DNA from: Cavia porcellus
Lineage: Eukaryota; Chordata; Mammalia; Rodentia; Caviidae
NCBI RefSeq assembly: GCF_034190915.1
Contig: NW_026947506.1
Coordinates: 9,671,501 to 9,735,500, forward strand
DNA length: 64,000 nt
Direction: 5' to 3'
Part shown: positions 10,471 through 23,000 of the stretch, in pieces
How positions within the stretch are numbered: position 1 is the first letter of the stretch
Layout of the letters: every line of letters begins with the position of its first letter
Notes under the pieces: model-generated
Told to the model about the DNA's origin: nothing
Database searches by the model: none
Seen by the model: only the letters and a program-made list of their open reading frames with translations
Translations under genes and position numbers: made by a program

Positions 10471-13400
10471 AACGAGTGAAAACTTTGTAAGGCTTCAAAG
10501 CCACATAATGGGGAATCAAGATTACCACATACTTTTGTATTTTTGATTCATTTCTTACAATTGGGAAATTATTCAATATTCATACAGGTGAGTTTGATTT
10601 ATTTCACTTATGAATATGGGTTCAAGCTGCATCCATTTGTTTATGAATATCTCAATGTGATTCTTCTTTATAGCTGAGTAGTACTCCATTGTATAAATGT
10701 GCCACACTTTTTTATCCATTCCTCAGTTGAGGGACACTTAGGTTATTTCCAAAATCTGGCTACTACAAACTGTGCTGCTATAAACATGGTGCATATATAT
10801 CAATGTTGTATTCATTTACATGTGTGATTCAGTTCTGTTTTTTATTTGTTGATTTTCTGTCCGGTTGATCTGTCCCTTGGTTTCAATGGTGTGGTAAGAT
10901 CTTCTGTTACAATTGAGTTCCTGATAATTGGATTTTTTACTTCTGTTAATACTTGTTTTATAATACTGGGTGCTCTGGAATTTGGTGCATGTATATTTAA
11001 GATATTTATCTCTTCGTCTTGAAGTTTTCCCCTAACAAGTATGTAGTGACCTTCTTTATCTCTTCTGATCATTACTCATTTAAAGTTCACATTGTCTGCA
11101 AACAGAATGGCTACTCCTGCATTGTTTTTTGGGTTCTTGTTGCGTGAAGTATTGTTTTCTATTCTTTGATTTTCAGTCTGTGACTATTCTTTTTGGTAGA
11201 TGGGTTTCTTGTAGACAGCATATGGTTGGATTTTGTTTCTTGATCCATTCTGAAGTCTGTTTCTTTTAATTGGTGCATTGGGACCATTTAAATTAATGGT
11301 TATAACTGTTATATGTTGGTTTATTGTTGACATGTTAAATTTTGCTGTTGCATCTTTATCTTTCTGTTCTGTTTAATTATCTGCTTTGCTCAGTGGTTTT
11401 TTTCCTAAGTGTATCTAAACTGTCTTTCAATATTTTCTGCAGCGTTGGCTTGGTGATCATGAAGTTCTTCAGCTGTTCTTTGTCATGGAAGTATCTTATT
11501 TCATCATCGATTTTGAAGGACAGTTGTTCAGGGTACATCAGTCTAGGTTGGAAATCATTTTCCTTTAGGATCTGGAATATTTCACTCCACGATCTTCTTG
11601 ACTTTATTGTTTGTGCTGAGAAGTCTGCTGTGATTCTGATGTTTTCCTTTATAAGTGATCTGTCTTTTCTCTCTGAGCTTTTAATATTCTATGTTGTGTT
11701 GGATTTCTGGGATTGTGATTATTATATGTCTGGGTGTAATTCTATTTTGGTTATGACTGTTTGGAGTTCTATATGCTTCACTGATCCTGATGTCGGTTTC
11801 TGATCTCATGCTTGGGGAATTTTCAGCTATTACTTCTCTAAATATCCTCTTAACGTCCTTTATGCCATCCCCTTCTTTTTCATTAATCCCTGTCAATCTT
11901 ATGTTGTTTTCCTTTGTATCATCTTGCAGTTGTTGAATTGTTATTTCCTGATTCTTTGGTATTTTTAAAAGATCTTTCCTTTCCTGTTCACTACTGCAAT
12001 CTTGTCTTCAAGGTCTGAAATTCTATCTTTCCTTTCATTGAGGCGATTTTTACAGCTTTCAGTGTAATTTTTGATTTCTTGTATATGTCTGTGCATCTGC
12101 TTTATGTATTCTGTTTGTTTCTTATATTGCTCATTTAGGGATTCTATCTTTTGGTTTCATTACTCCAATTTTTTAACTATGTCTTGTTTGGATATGTTCA
12201 GCATCTCTTTCATTTCTTCTTTTACCTGGGAGATTATTTCTAGTTTGAATTCCTTTAAAGCTTCTCAGAGTGGCTTGTTTATTTCAATTGCTATTATGTC
12301 TGATATTTTAGGAGTGTGTCATATATTTTCTTCTATGTACATTGCTCCTAAGTTTTCTTTGGATGAGCTGGAAACTTGAGATTGTAATGTGGGCTTTCAT
12401 TTTGTCATTTTCCTATGTTTCTGTGTTTCAAGTGTATCAAGTGTCATTCTAAGGCTTCCTCAGGGTCTGTTGGAAGTCCTCTTCTATGCCCTCAGCACCT
12501 GGGACTCTGGAACCCACTTCCCTGGATTAATAGAGGGTCACTGGTGGTGGAGCAGGCCAGTTCAAGCCCTGCCTCTGGAATCGGTGGCTCCTGCTTGCTT
12601 GCTTAGAACTCCACAGTCCACCAAGCAGAGCCAGGAACACGGAGGCTGATGCCAATACCCCAGACCCACTGAGCTGTTCCATTGCACCTGGAAGCTGCAA
12701 GGTTTCCTGGCCAGAGCCAAGCGAGGGTCCCAATAAGCTGGATTGGTTGTTTTCTTGATGGAAGCTATTCTTTCTGGAGTGAGATGAAATTTCATCTCTC
12801 TTTAAATTTGCGTATCTCGAATGACCAATGATGGTGACCATTTTTCATGTATTTCTTTTCCATTTGTGTATCTTCATCTGAGAAATGTGTGTTCATCTCT
12901 AACACTCATTTTTGGAGAGGGTCTTTGAATTTTGGGGGCCTGATGTTCTTCAATTCTTTATATTCTCTGGATATAAATCTTTTGTCGGAAGATTTGCTGG
13001 CTGTAATTCTTTCCCATTCTGTGAGTTTTCTTTTCACTCTGCTGACTTCTTTTGAAGTGAAGAAACATTTCAATAATATGAGATCTCAGTTTTTGATACT
13101 TTGAAGTGTTTCTTGAGCAGTTTCCATTTTGTTCATGAATTCTCTGCCTATCCGTATGTATCTAAGAGTTTTACCTAACTTGTCTTCTGGTAGAGTTCAT
13201 GTTTCTGTTTTAATACTTAAATCTTTGATCCATTTAGACTTTAGTTTTGTGCATGGTGATATACACGAGTCTAATTTCTGTCTTTTGCATGTGGAAATGC
13301 AATATTTCCAACACTGTTCATTAAAGAGGCTATTGTTCTTCCAGTGAACATGTTTAGACCTTTGTAGAAGTCAGGGAGCTATATGTCTTTGTAGTTGTGT

Positions 13401-16400
13401 TTAAACCTTCTAATCTGTTCCATTGATCCTCAGGTCTATTTATTTTCCAGTACCATGCTGATTTTATCACTTTGGCTTTGTAGCATAGTTTCAAGTCAGG
13501 AATTGAGAGGTTTCCTGTCATGCCTTTGTTGCCCAGAATTGCCTTTGCTATTCTAGGTTTCTTATGTTTCCAAGTGAATTTTAGGAGTGTTTTTTTATAT
13601 CTCTGATGTGTGTCAATGGAATTTTGATTCGGATTGCATTAAATCTGTATATCAGTTTTGGGAGTATGGTGATTTTCACAAATTTGGTTCTTCCTGAGCA
13701 AGATCCACGAATATCCTTCCAGTTTCTAATATCCTCTGCAATCTCCTTTTGTAACATAGCATAATTTTCAGCATATAGGTCTTCCACCTTCTTGGTTAGG
13801 TTGATTCTTAAGTACTGCATTTATAAATGTTATTTTGAAAGGCAAATTTTCCATAATTTTTGTATCAGTGAAGTTTTGTTTTTGTACAGGAATGCTACAA
13901 ATTTTGATCATTGACTTGGTATCCAGCTACACTGCTAAATTTTTTATTTCCTCTAGTACTTTTTAATGGAGTTTTTTTTGGTCTTCTGTATCATGTCATT
14001 TGCAAATAATGATATTTTAAATTCTTCCTGTCCCGTCTTTATTCCTTTTATTTCTATCTCTTGTCTGATTGCCCTGCTATATTTCCAGAACTGTATATAA
14101 ACAGTGGTAATGGTGGACATCTTTATCTTGTTGTTGATTTTAGTGTGAAAGCTTTCAATTTTTGTCCATTTAATATAATGTTTGCTGTTGGTTTGTCATA
14201 GATGGCTTTTCTGAGATTAAGGTAGGCATCATGTGTTCTGACTTTCTGAATGATTTTTATAACAAACTTGTGTTGGACATTATCAAAAGCTTTTTCTGAA
14301 TCTTGAGATGATCATGTGTTTATGTTTTTTTTTTTTGGCTGTGTTGATGTGGTGTATTGTTTTTATTGATATGTGTATGTTAGACCATCCCTGCATTTCT
14401 GGAATGAATCCCACTTGGTAGTGATGTACAATCTTCTGGGTGATTTGCTGCATTCTATTTGACAGCATTTTATTAAGAAGCTTTGCCCTCAATGTTCATT
14501 AGTCAGATTGGCCTATAGTTCCTTTTTGGTTGTGTCTTAGTCTGATTTTGGTATGAAAGTGATACTTGCCTCCAGGAACGATTTAGGAAGGAGTGCTTCC
14601 TTTTCAATTTCATTGAAGAGTTTAAGGAGTATTGGCCTCGAATCTTCTCTAAATCGCTTGTAGAATTCAGCTGTGAATCCTTCTGGACCTGGCTTTTCTT
14701 TGTTGGTAAGCTTTTAATTATGTTTTCAACTTCAATAGCTGATATTGGGTTACTCAAAATTGCTACATCTTCTTGGTTGAGCTTTTGTAGTTCATCTGTT
14801 TCTAGAAATCTGTGCATTTCTTCTGTGCTTTCTAATCTTTGTGAGTAGTGATTTTCAAAGTAGAATTCATGATCCTTTGAATTGCCATGCAATCGGTAGT
14901 AATTTCTGACTTTTCAGTACTTATGGCGTGAACTTAGGTTTTTTCTTTAAAATGGTAGCTTGAGGTTTGGCAATTTAGCTTTTGCTCTCAAAAAAAAAGC
15001 TTTTTGATTCACTAATTCTTTGTACTTTTTAAAATGTCAATTGCATTGATTTCTGCTCTAATCTTTACAATTTCCTCTCTTCTATAATTTTTGGGTTTAA
15101 CTTGCTCTTCTGTTTCTAAGATGCTTGAGATGAAGGATTAGATTGTTTATTTGTGCTCATCCTGTTTACTTGATATTACAATTTACGGTTATATATTTCC
15201 CACTTAGGACCACATTGATTACATACCACAGATTGCAGTATTTTGTTTCCATATTTTCATTGTTTTAGATATTGATTTACTTCTTTACTTCCATGTGTGG
15301 CCTACTCTTTCAGAAGCTGATCATTTAATTTCCATGTATTTATGCAGGTTTTGTAATTTCTTTTAACATTAATTTCCTATGTCAGTGAACTAGGGTCATA
15401 CATTATGCATGGGATAATTTCAATATTTTTGCATTTTGTAAGAATGTGTTATGGGATATAATATGTGGTCTATTTTGGAGAGTGTTGCATGACAGCTGAG
15501 AAGAATGTATATGCTAATGTGGTTGGATGGAACACTCTGTAGACATCTAGTAAGTCCAATTGCTCACAGGTTCTATTATTTCTTTGCTGACTTTCTATCT
15601 AGTTGTTCTATCACCGTGACAATGGGCTGTTAAGGTCCCATGTTATAATTGTGTTCCTGTGTATTTGGTTTTCAATACCCTTTAGTATCTGTCTTACATA
15701 GTTAGGTGCTCCCGTTTTTGGTGCATATGTATTTAAAAGTGTTAGTTCTTCCTTTTGAAGTTTTCCACTAATGAATATGCAGTGACTTTCTTTATCTCTT
15801 TTAATCATTTTAGGTATGATATTCATATTGTCTGCACATAGAACAGTTACCCTTGCTTTTTTCTGGGTTCCTTTTGTATGGAATACTGCTTTCCATCCTT
15901 TGACTTTTAATGTAGGAATTATCTTTTGGGTCAGGTGTGTTTCTTCTTTACACAAATTGTGGGATCCAGTTTCTTTATCCTTTCTTTCAACCTCTTTCTT
16001 TTGATAGGTGAATCGAGGCCATTTACATTTATGTATATAACTTATATGGACTGACTTGACTTTGCCATGTTATGTTCTAATTGTTTGCTTGCTGCTTTTC
16101 CCCTTTGTTTAATTGCTTGTGCTATCTGATGATTTCTTTCTATTATTGTTCTGGGATTTGTGGCCAATTTTATGTCTATCTAGTATGTCTTTCAACATCT
16201 TTCTAGTGAAGCTTTGGATGTGAATTTCTTCAGTTGTTCTTTTTCATAGAAATATCTTGTTTCTTATTTACATTTAAAGTTAGTTTTTCTGGATACATCA
16301 TCCTGGGTTGAAATTTGTTTTCTTTTAGGACTTGAAATACCTCAGTCTGAGCTTATTTTGACATGAGTGTTTGTGCTCAAGAGTCTGCCATGATTCTTAT

Positions 16401-18049
16401 GAGCTTTTCTTGATAGGTGAGTTGTTTCTTTTCTCTAATAGCTTTTTGCATTCTGTTTTTATGATGCATGTCTGGGATCTTAATTATCATATGTCTGGGT
16501 ATGGATTTATGTTAGTTGTGATTGGTTGGTGTTCTATATGCCTCAATTACTTGCATATCAGATTTTTCCCCATGTTTGGGAAATTTTTTGCTATTGTTTC
16601 TGTGAATACTTTAGTTATGTTCTTTGCATTGGCTCCTGCATCTTCACTGATGCCTATTAGTCTTATATTATTTCTCTTGGCATTATTTGGGCACTGCTGG
16701 ATTGTCATTTCATGCTACTTTGTGATTTTTCAAAGCTCTATCCTTTCATGAACGCTAATTGTGATCCTGTCTGTAAAGTCCAAAATCCTATCCTCAGCTT
16801 CTTTTAAATGGCTTTGCCAGCTTTCAAAAGAATTTTTTGTTTCTTGGAAGTGTCTTTGAGTTTTTTTCATGAATTGTGCTTTTTTTTTCTGTATTGTTCC
16901 TTCAAAGTTTCAATCAATTTCCTATGCTTCTCTATTTTTTTCTCTATTTCTTCTTAGGTATGTTCAGCAACTCCTTTACTAATGTTGTTATTTCTATCTT
17001 TACAGGGGAGAGTACTTCTTTTTGAAATTTCCTCTGTAGCCACATGGAGTTGGATTTTTCATTCACTATCTTTTAAGAGATTTCTGGTGTATTACTTTTG
17101 AAGTCCTCAATTTCTCCTGTACTTGCTTCTGATGGACTAGATATTTGAGATTGAATTTTGCTTTTTCATTTTGTCATTTTTCCTTTTTGGGTTAATATTT
17201 GGTCCTTCAATCCCAGTAGTGCCAACAGTTGGTAGTGTGTATCTAGAGGTCCTACTGTCAGGTTGATGTTTGCCCAATTGCTGGGTCCACCATGAAGAGG
17301 TGGGCTAGTCACCTTAATTCCCTCTGCAGGGCCTTTGGGTATGTGCTATGTTCTTCCTAGGCTTACAAGCCTAGGAGTATTGATCAAAATCAAGTTCCTG
17401 CTGTTATTATGTCTTCAGGTTGTTCAGTTTCTTCAGATCTCTTTGGTTACAGTGTTTGTCTCTTCTAGGAACCTACTATGTCTCTGGGTGCCCCTTTATT
17501 TCTCAGGTTCCCTTAATTTTCTCCAGATTGGGGGAGGTCTTATTGACTCCCTCATCAACCTACATGATGTTCTCTGTATGGAGAATGGACTCATCCACCC
17601 ACTTGGCAACTCGTCTATGCCCTACTTCTAGAGGAGGCTACTCTGTTGTTCCTTGTACCTACTGAAGGTGGCAAATGCTATTACTCTTTTAGAGACAAAC
17701 TCACCTCACTGATGGAAGCCTGCTCAGTTCTTCCTCCTGAGTCTCCCCTTGATACTGCATGGTTATTTTACTGCAGTTCAAGGTTCTCAGGGGAGGTGTG
17801 GGAGCCAAAGATCAACAGCAATGCTAGGTCCAGGAGTTGTAGGGAACTCTGATGGCAGAGGTGGGCCTGTGGAGGCACATGTCACAGGTTGGAGTTTCTA
17901 CATCCTTAAGTGGGTGTCCTGGACTGTGGGACATGGGAGGGGCCCTAATCTGGCCTGGCCACATGTGCACCTCTGGCAGGAGTACCTCAGTCCCTTGAGG
18001 TTGTCTGCAGAGAGGGTGGGAGTTGCATCTATGCTTTTCTTTTAAACCT

Positions 18050-18935
18050 ATCATTTTATGTATGTAATTATAATTACACACTGTAAAATGCACAGGTTCC
18101 AATAATACAAGTTGATGCTTTTTACACAAATAAGAAGCCAAGTAACTGCTTCTCAAATAAAAAAACAGAGTCTTTATTCCATGATAGGTTCCCTCTGCCC
18201 TACTTCTCCTAAGCTCCACAAGTTTCAGCAGCTTATTATTCCATTTTCTTTAGTCACAAGATTCGTCTTAATTTCCCTTTTTGTTTCTTCTTTCACCCAT
18301 TTGTGACTCAGCAGAACATTCATTAATTTGCACACAGCTGTGTAATTATTTCTAGGCTCACACAAGTCTAATCAGAGAACACACTTTATGAGTATTCAAT
18401 GTTCTTAAAATTACAAGACCTGGATAGTGGCCTAGCAAGGAGAACATTTCCATGAGTGCCTGTGAGTGAGTGTATTTGGCTACTGTTGGGAGGAATGCTT
18501 TCTATGTGTGTGTGAGACCTCTTTGCTTTACCATGTAGTTAAAGTCCCATCTTTCATTATTGATCTTATGACTGAAAAAATTTATAATCTATTAATTTAA
18601 ATTATTCAATATTTGCTTTATATGTTTAGGTGTTCTAGTGTTGAGAGCATATACATTTATGATAGGAATAACTTCTTCCTGATTAAACTCTTTAGTATTA
18701 TATGATGATTTTTTTCTCAATTTACTTTATTTGATTTAAATTCTGTTTTATCTATGTGTCCTTATACCTGCTTTTCTTTCATTTCACATTAGGCCTATGT
18801 CTGCTCTTCACGGTGAAATGAACCCCTTATAGATGCTACAGAGTTGGGACTTTTGTTTGTTTTCAGTCAGCTACTATCTGCATTTTAATTACAAAATTTA
18901 ATCCATTTAAATTCCAGGTAGTATTTATCATAAAG
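18050..18935 (-). mobile_element. Ancient L1 ORF2 fragment
   Basis: Strongly diverged antisense L1 sequence. The stretch 18.6-18.8 kb resembles the endonuclease part of ORF2 read backwards, and 18.17-18.35 kb resembles a more downstream ORF2 part. The inverted copy lies at about 36.98-37.70 kb. No frame is open. The assignment rests on sequence pattern. Confidence 0.5.
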
Positions 18936-19559
18936 TATTACTAGTGCCATCCTATCTGGTTATTTTGGAGATGTTCCTCTTTCCATCCTTCCTTCTTTTT
19001 CCATTAAGATAATTTTCCAGAGTGCTCTGCTTTGGTTTATCATTTTTAACCTTTTGGGAACCTATTGTAGCTTTTTTGATGACATTAAATCTTACATAAC
19101 CTATTTTATGGATATTTTAAACCTATAACAAGTTATTTTTTTATTTTAAACCACCAAAGTTAAAAGAAATATCAAACAGATTTCCAAAATAGGATAATAT
19201 GTGTATGACAGTAATTAATACATTGCGTATTGTTATACTGTTAGTAATTGTTCAGGGAACAAGATACAAGAACCAAATATTATCTGAAAAATGTTAGCAG
19301 AAAAGTTTCTTGTCAGTGAACTAAGAGAAACTATCTGTATAACTATCTTAACCATCCTGTATGTGTGTATTTTCTTTTTCCTTTTTTTCCTTTTCCATCT
19401 TTCCCGTTACAGTTGTAATTTCTTTCAAACAGTTTCTTCCCTATTCACATTATCCATTTTATCTTTTGGATCTTTCGGTATCTCAGACTGAGACAATCTA
19501 GTGTTTACACATGTGCATCTGATTTATTTCACCTGGGAGTATGCGATGACACTAAAGTC

Positions 19560-20560
19560 AGAATGGATCAAATATTCAAATATTAAAACTGAAACACTAA
19601 GTCTACTGGAAGACAAAGTAGGTAGAAATGTAGAAAACACAGAGATAGGCAGAGACTCATGAATGAAACACAGACTGTTTGGGTAATACTACAAAGAATC
19701 TACAAATGAAATCTCACCTTATTAAAGAGCTTGTGTGCAAAAACAAAAATCACCAACAAAGTGAAAAGGCAGCCAGCCCATAGAGTTGGAAAAAATCATA
19801 GGAATTTGCCCCTCAGACAAAGGCTTGTATCTAGAACATATAACAAACTGAAACCACGCAGGCCACCTCGATTCAAATATCGAATCCAAAGGTGGGCATT
19901 GGAGATGAATACACACTTCTCAGATGAAGACATAGAAATGGCAAACACTTGAAGAAATGCTCAACATCAAGGTCATTCTGAAATGCAAACTAAAGCGATA
20001 CTGAGCTTCCACCTCACCCTGGAAAGAATGGCTAGAAATCAACCAATACCAAAGGCTTGCATATATTTTCTTTTCATTTATTTAATTTTCCTTTTTCATT
20101 TCTTTTCTTATCTTTTCTTTTCCTTTCCTTTCCTTTTCCATCTTTCCATTACAGCCTTGAAGGAAAAGGAATCCTTCTTCAGAGTTTTAGGGAGTGTAGC
20201 CTGGTGGAAACACTGAGGACGTCAGTGGTCAGGTTCCTCTAAAAACTAGGATTGGAGGCCCCATTCGACCCAATTATTACCCTGCTGGGTATCTTAGGAG
20301 AAGTATAAACATCATCACACCATGGTGGTCTGTGTCCACGCATGTTTATAGCACCACAATTTGTAATAGCTAAATCTTGGAAACAAACCAAATATACATT
20401 CACCATGAAATGTATGAAAAGATTTGTTTTTAATATAAAGGACTATGACTCAGCTATAAAGAAAGATTAAAAGAGCCTATTATAGGTAAATTGATGCACC
20501 TCGAGGCAAATTAACTTGGATCACAGAAAAAAGCTGAAAACTTTTACTCCATCCCTACCA
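19560..20560 (+). mobile_element. Old L1 ORF2 3' fragment (copy B)
   Basis: Counterpart of 265-1,130. The frame near 19,731-19,952 reads like the ORF2 region with RPPRFKYRIQRW followed by MNTHFSDEDIEMANT, a conserved C-terminal ORF2 stretch. It contains a pyrimidine-rich CTTTT expansion at 20,060-20,150 that the A copy lacks. Confidence 0.75.
20060..20150. repeat. Pyrimidine-rich low-complexity tract
   Basis: CTTTT/CCTTT-type tract inside the ORF2 remnant, private to copy B. Confidence 0.8.
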
Positions 20561-20904
20561 CATTTTATATTATGAGTTTCATCATTTATATGGCATGCAT
20601 CTTAACTATTATAATGGTCATTGCCTTTCATAATTCAGATTTAAAATTTATATTATAGATATGTCATATATACACCAACATTACGATATCATAGTATTGT
20701 AAATTTTTAGTGCACCAGTAATTTCATTGTTCATGTATTTTCAAATTTCTAACTATGTCCTTTTCTTTCAGTCAGAAGAACTTTCTTCAGGAGTTCTTAT
20801 GAGGTAATAAATGCTAGTAGTTCTGAACTACCTCATCTTTTGTTGTCTCTCCTCCATTTCTGAGGGACAGCTAACCAGATAACTTCATTTGCTGGTCGTT
20901 AGTT

Positions 20905-21043
20905 TTTTTAGGAAATGTCTTTCTGTAGAACCCAGACTAGCCTCTAACTCTTTAGGCTTTTTTTTGTTTGTTTTTTTTTGTCACAGTCTGCCTGAGTGTT
21001 GGGATTCCAGACCCGGACTACTATGCCTAGCCTGAAACTTTTC
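20905..21043 (-). mobile_element. B1-like (7SL-derived) SINE, antisense
   Basis: Reads as the reverse complement of a B1/Alu monomer: a region like 'cccaggctggcctc', a T-rich interruption, then GAGTGTTGGGATTCCAG and a degenerate CCCGGACTAC end. The inverted copy is at 30,148-30,305. B1 family members are typical of rodents. Confidence 0.75.
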
Positions 21044-21049
21044 GTGTTT

Positions 21050-21880
21050 GGCAGTGTCCAATTCCTGTAGCGTTTAAAATACATCATCCAATTTCCTCAT
21101 GGATTGGAGGGTTCCTACTGAGAAAACACATGGTAGCCTGATTCATGTCCTTTATATGTAACATATTTCTTTTCCATCCCTGGTTCAAGATTCTATTCAT
21201 TTTTGTATTCTGGCAATATGATTATAACTTATTGTAATCTTTATTTGTTTTAATCTTTTGGGGTTTTTTGATTTCCCTCTATCTTGATATTTACACGTTT
21301 CTTCAGATTCAGAAATTTCAGGTATTTCTTTCTTTAAGTGGATTTCTGTGCCTCTCATGTTCCAGGACACAGAGTGGCACAGCACCTGCAGTGCTAGCAA
21401 TTTTGATGCTGTGTCATAAACCTTATAAGCTGTCTGCATTCTTTCTCCACATTTTCTGATCTCTGTCCTTGAAAGTTGTTAAACATTTTGTCTTTGATTC
21501 CACATATTCTCTTCCAACTTCATAAAATTTTGTCTTAAGTCTTGATATTTTTATTTAATTCATAGTATTCATCAACTCTAGAACTTAATTTTTTATTGAC
21601 TCAGCCTCCATAAAACTTGTAATTAGGGTCACTGAATTTTATCCAATACTACTGCATTGTTTTTTGGTATATAGTTTAATAGTTTCCTGACCTTTATACA
21701 ATGATAATTTTGTGTTTTTTCAATGATTTCTACATGACCATTCCTTTTGTGTCAACTGAATGAAATGAATATTTTCTTCAGTGCTGATCTTTCTTCTTGG
21801 CATATTGAGTTTCTTGATGTCTTGCATTTTTGTTGGTGCATTTAGTGGAAAATTATTCTCTTCCAGGCTTAGAGCCTGGT
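21050..21880 (-). mobile_element. Old L1 ORF1 fragment, antisense
   Basis: The frame at 21,197-21,439 contains a stretch (SWNMRGTEIHLKKEIPEI) whose inverted counterpart is at 29,771-29,962. The flanking bases resemble antisense ORF1 coiled-coil sequence. Copies A and C have lost this segment. The frame is not open over the expected ORF1 length. Confidence 0.5.
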
Positions 21881-23000
21881 TTTGATGGGGAAAAGACTTT
21901 GCAGCCTAGGGTAGGAACATAAGACCAGTCCAGTTTGTACTTGCCAAAGGCACAGTAGTGTAGGATTTATGCAGCATGGTGTTTAAGATGGGTGTTGACA
22001 AAGTATGCCGAGATGTGTGCTGTCAACCTCTCCCATGAAGAACATTGTTATGTCTTCAGAAGCAATGACTGTCATCATCTGTTGAATTTTGTCCAATCCC
22101 TCAATCTCTTTTATCTCCATGGATCAGGAAACCCTCTTGAAATTGAGCATGGTCTTCAGGCCCTTCTCTCAGGCAGTGTCACTGGTGTCCGAGTTGTGGA
22201 ACTCATGGAGTCAACAGGGAGCCATGTTCTAAAACAGGAACACTCATGAGTGAATATATATTGGCACAGGGATTACTATGGTAACAGTACCCATGATATT
22301 TGCTTCCCAGGATCAAGTTAGTAATGATATTTAAATTTGTAGAGCTGTCACAAGCCCAGAGATTGGAATATATGTGTGTGTATTGGTTACTGTGGCATTG
22401 AGTTCAGAGTGGGCCTGACAGTCCATGGCAGCAGAGTTCATGCCCCAGGAACAGGCACATACAAGACCAGGACCCATGGCATGAGCTTGGTCATGAGGGC
22501 CGTGAGTCTGGCCTTGGAGGTACGCTTGTGCAGTGCAACCTCAGAGCCATGTATGGAATATAGGGTAGCTCTCAATGAGAGTTCAGTCGTGGTCTTGACA
22601 AGGGAACCTTGTCAAGAAAGAAGCGTTGGCTCTGGGATCTGGATCAAGTTACTACACTATTCATTGGCTCCAATATATGGGATGTGGTCTCAGGGAACAG
22701 TGCAATCTCAGAGCCAGGTTTGCAGTATGCGCAGTCTGGGGAGTCAAAGCTTGAATCTCAGGTGGATGCACACACTGGGAGGACGTAAAAGAATGGGACA
22801 CAGAGTGGGGCACCGTAGCTGCTTTCTGAATGGCAAGTGTCTGTAGACACATATCCATCTTGGGGTCCCTATCAGAAATGATTTTAGGTTCCCTCGTAGT
22901 CAAATGGTTGTGTTGTCCTTATCAGTCAGCTCATGGAGGAATATGGTGTCTCCTGCCTCACAGCTAACACCAAAGCCTCAACTTCTGTCACTGTTATCAG
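21880..23000 (-). repeat. Repeat resembling an L1 5'UTR (copy B)
   Basis: Counterpart of 1,560-2,430 and 48,545-49,440, lying immediately beyond the ORF1 remnant. The phrase around CTCAGAGCCATGTATGG (22,540) recurs as CTCAGAGCCAGGTTTGC (22,708), about 170 bp apart. Non-coding. Confidence 0.4.

Larger units (their letters stand above)
9170..12745 (-). mobile_element. Inner L1 with deleted ORF2 middle, antisense
   Basis: Inserted into the ORF2 of the larger L1. The host sequence resumes at 12,745 exactly where it stopped at 9,170, as shown by the intact counterpart at 56,241-56,290. From the left: a 3'UTR of about 1.4 kb with degenerate repeats (9.2-10.58 kb), the ORF2 C-terminus (10.6-10.81 kb), a direct jump to the endonuclease N-terminal region (10,842-11,072), the ORF1 C-terminus (11.45-11.9 kb) and coiled-coil region, and a 5'UTR (12.4-12.74 kb). 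RT is missing. It is absent from copy C. Confidence 0.8.
8345..18035 (-). mobile_element. Near full-length L1, antisense, interrupted by a younger L1
   Basis: The 3' end is at the left. It has a short 3'UTR (8,345-8,713), the ORF2 C-terminus (8,714-8,947, ending in a WRQLETILVSEI-type tail), more ORF2 from 12,745 to about 16,190 (RT around 13.6-14.9 kb, endonuclease at 15.6-15.96 kb), ORF1 at about 16.2-17.2 kb, and a GC-richer 5'UTR to about 18,035. All frames are broken. Bases 9,170-12,745 are a separate L1 inserted into it. The inverted copy D shows the uninterrupted target site near 37,735. The same insertion is present in copy C from 55.47 kb. Confidence 0.85.
1..18935. repeat. OR duplicon copy A (left end cut by window)
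   Basis: This is one copy of the block that makes up the window. Bases from 1 match those from about 47,030 in copy C and about 19,330 in copy B, in the same orientation and order. It holds OR-1, an OR fragment, old L1 and B1 pieces, and a large nested L1 (8.35-18.03 kb). Private insertions in this copy are the ID SINE at 3.3 kb and the inner L1 at 9.17-12.74 kb. The boundaries are approximate because I aligned by eye. Confidence 0.75.

Noticed and set aside
11342..11803. A 153-codon plus-strand open frame
   Set aside because: It is the antisense of the L1 ORF1 region. The same antisense pattern appears at 63,053-63,329 and 16,371-16,751.
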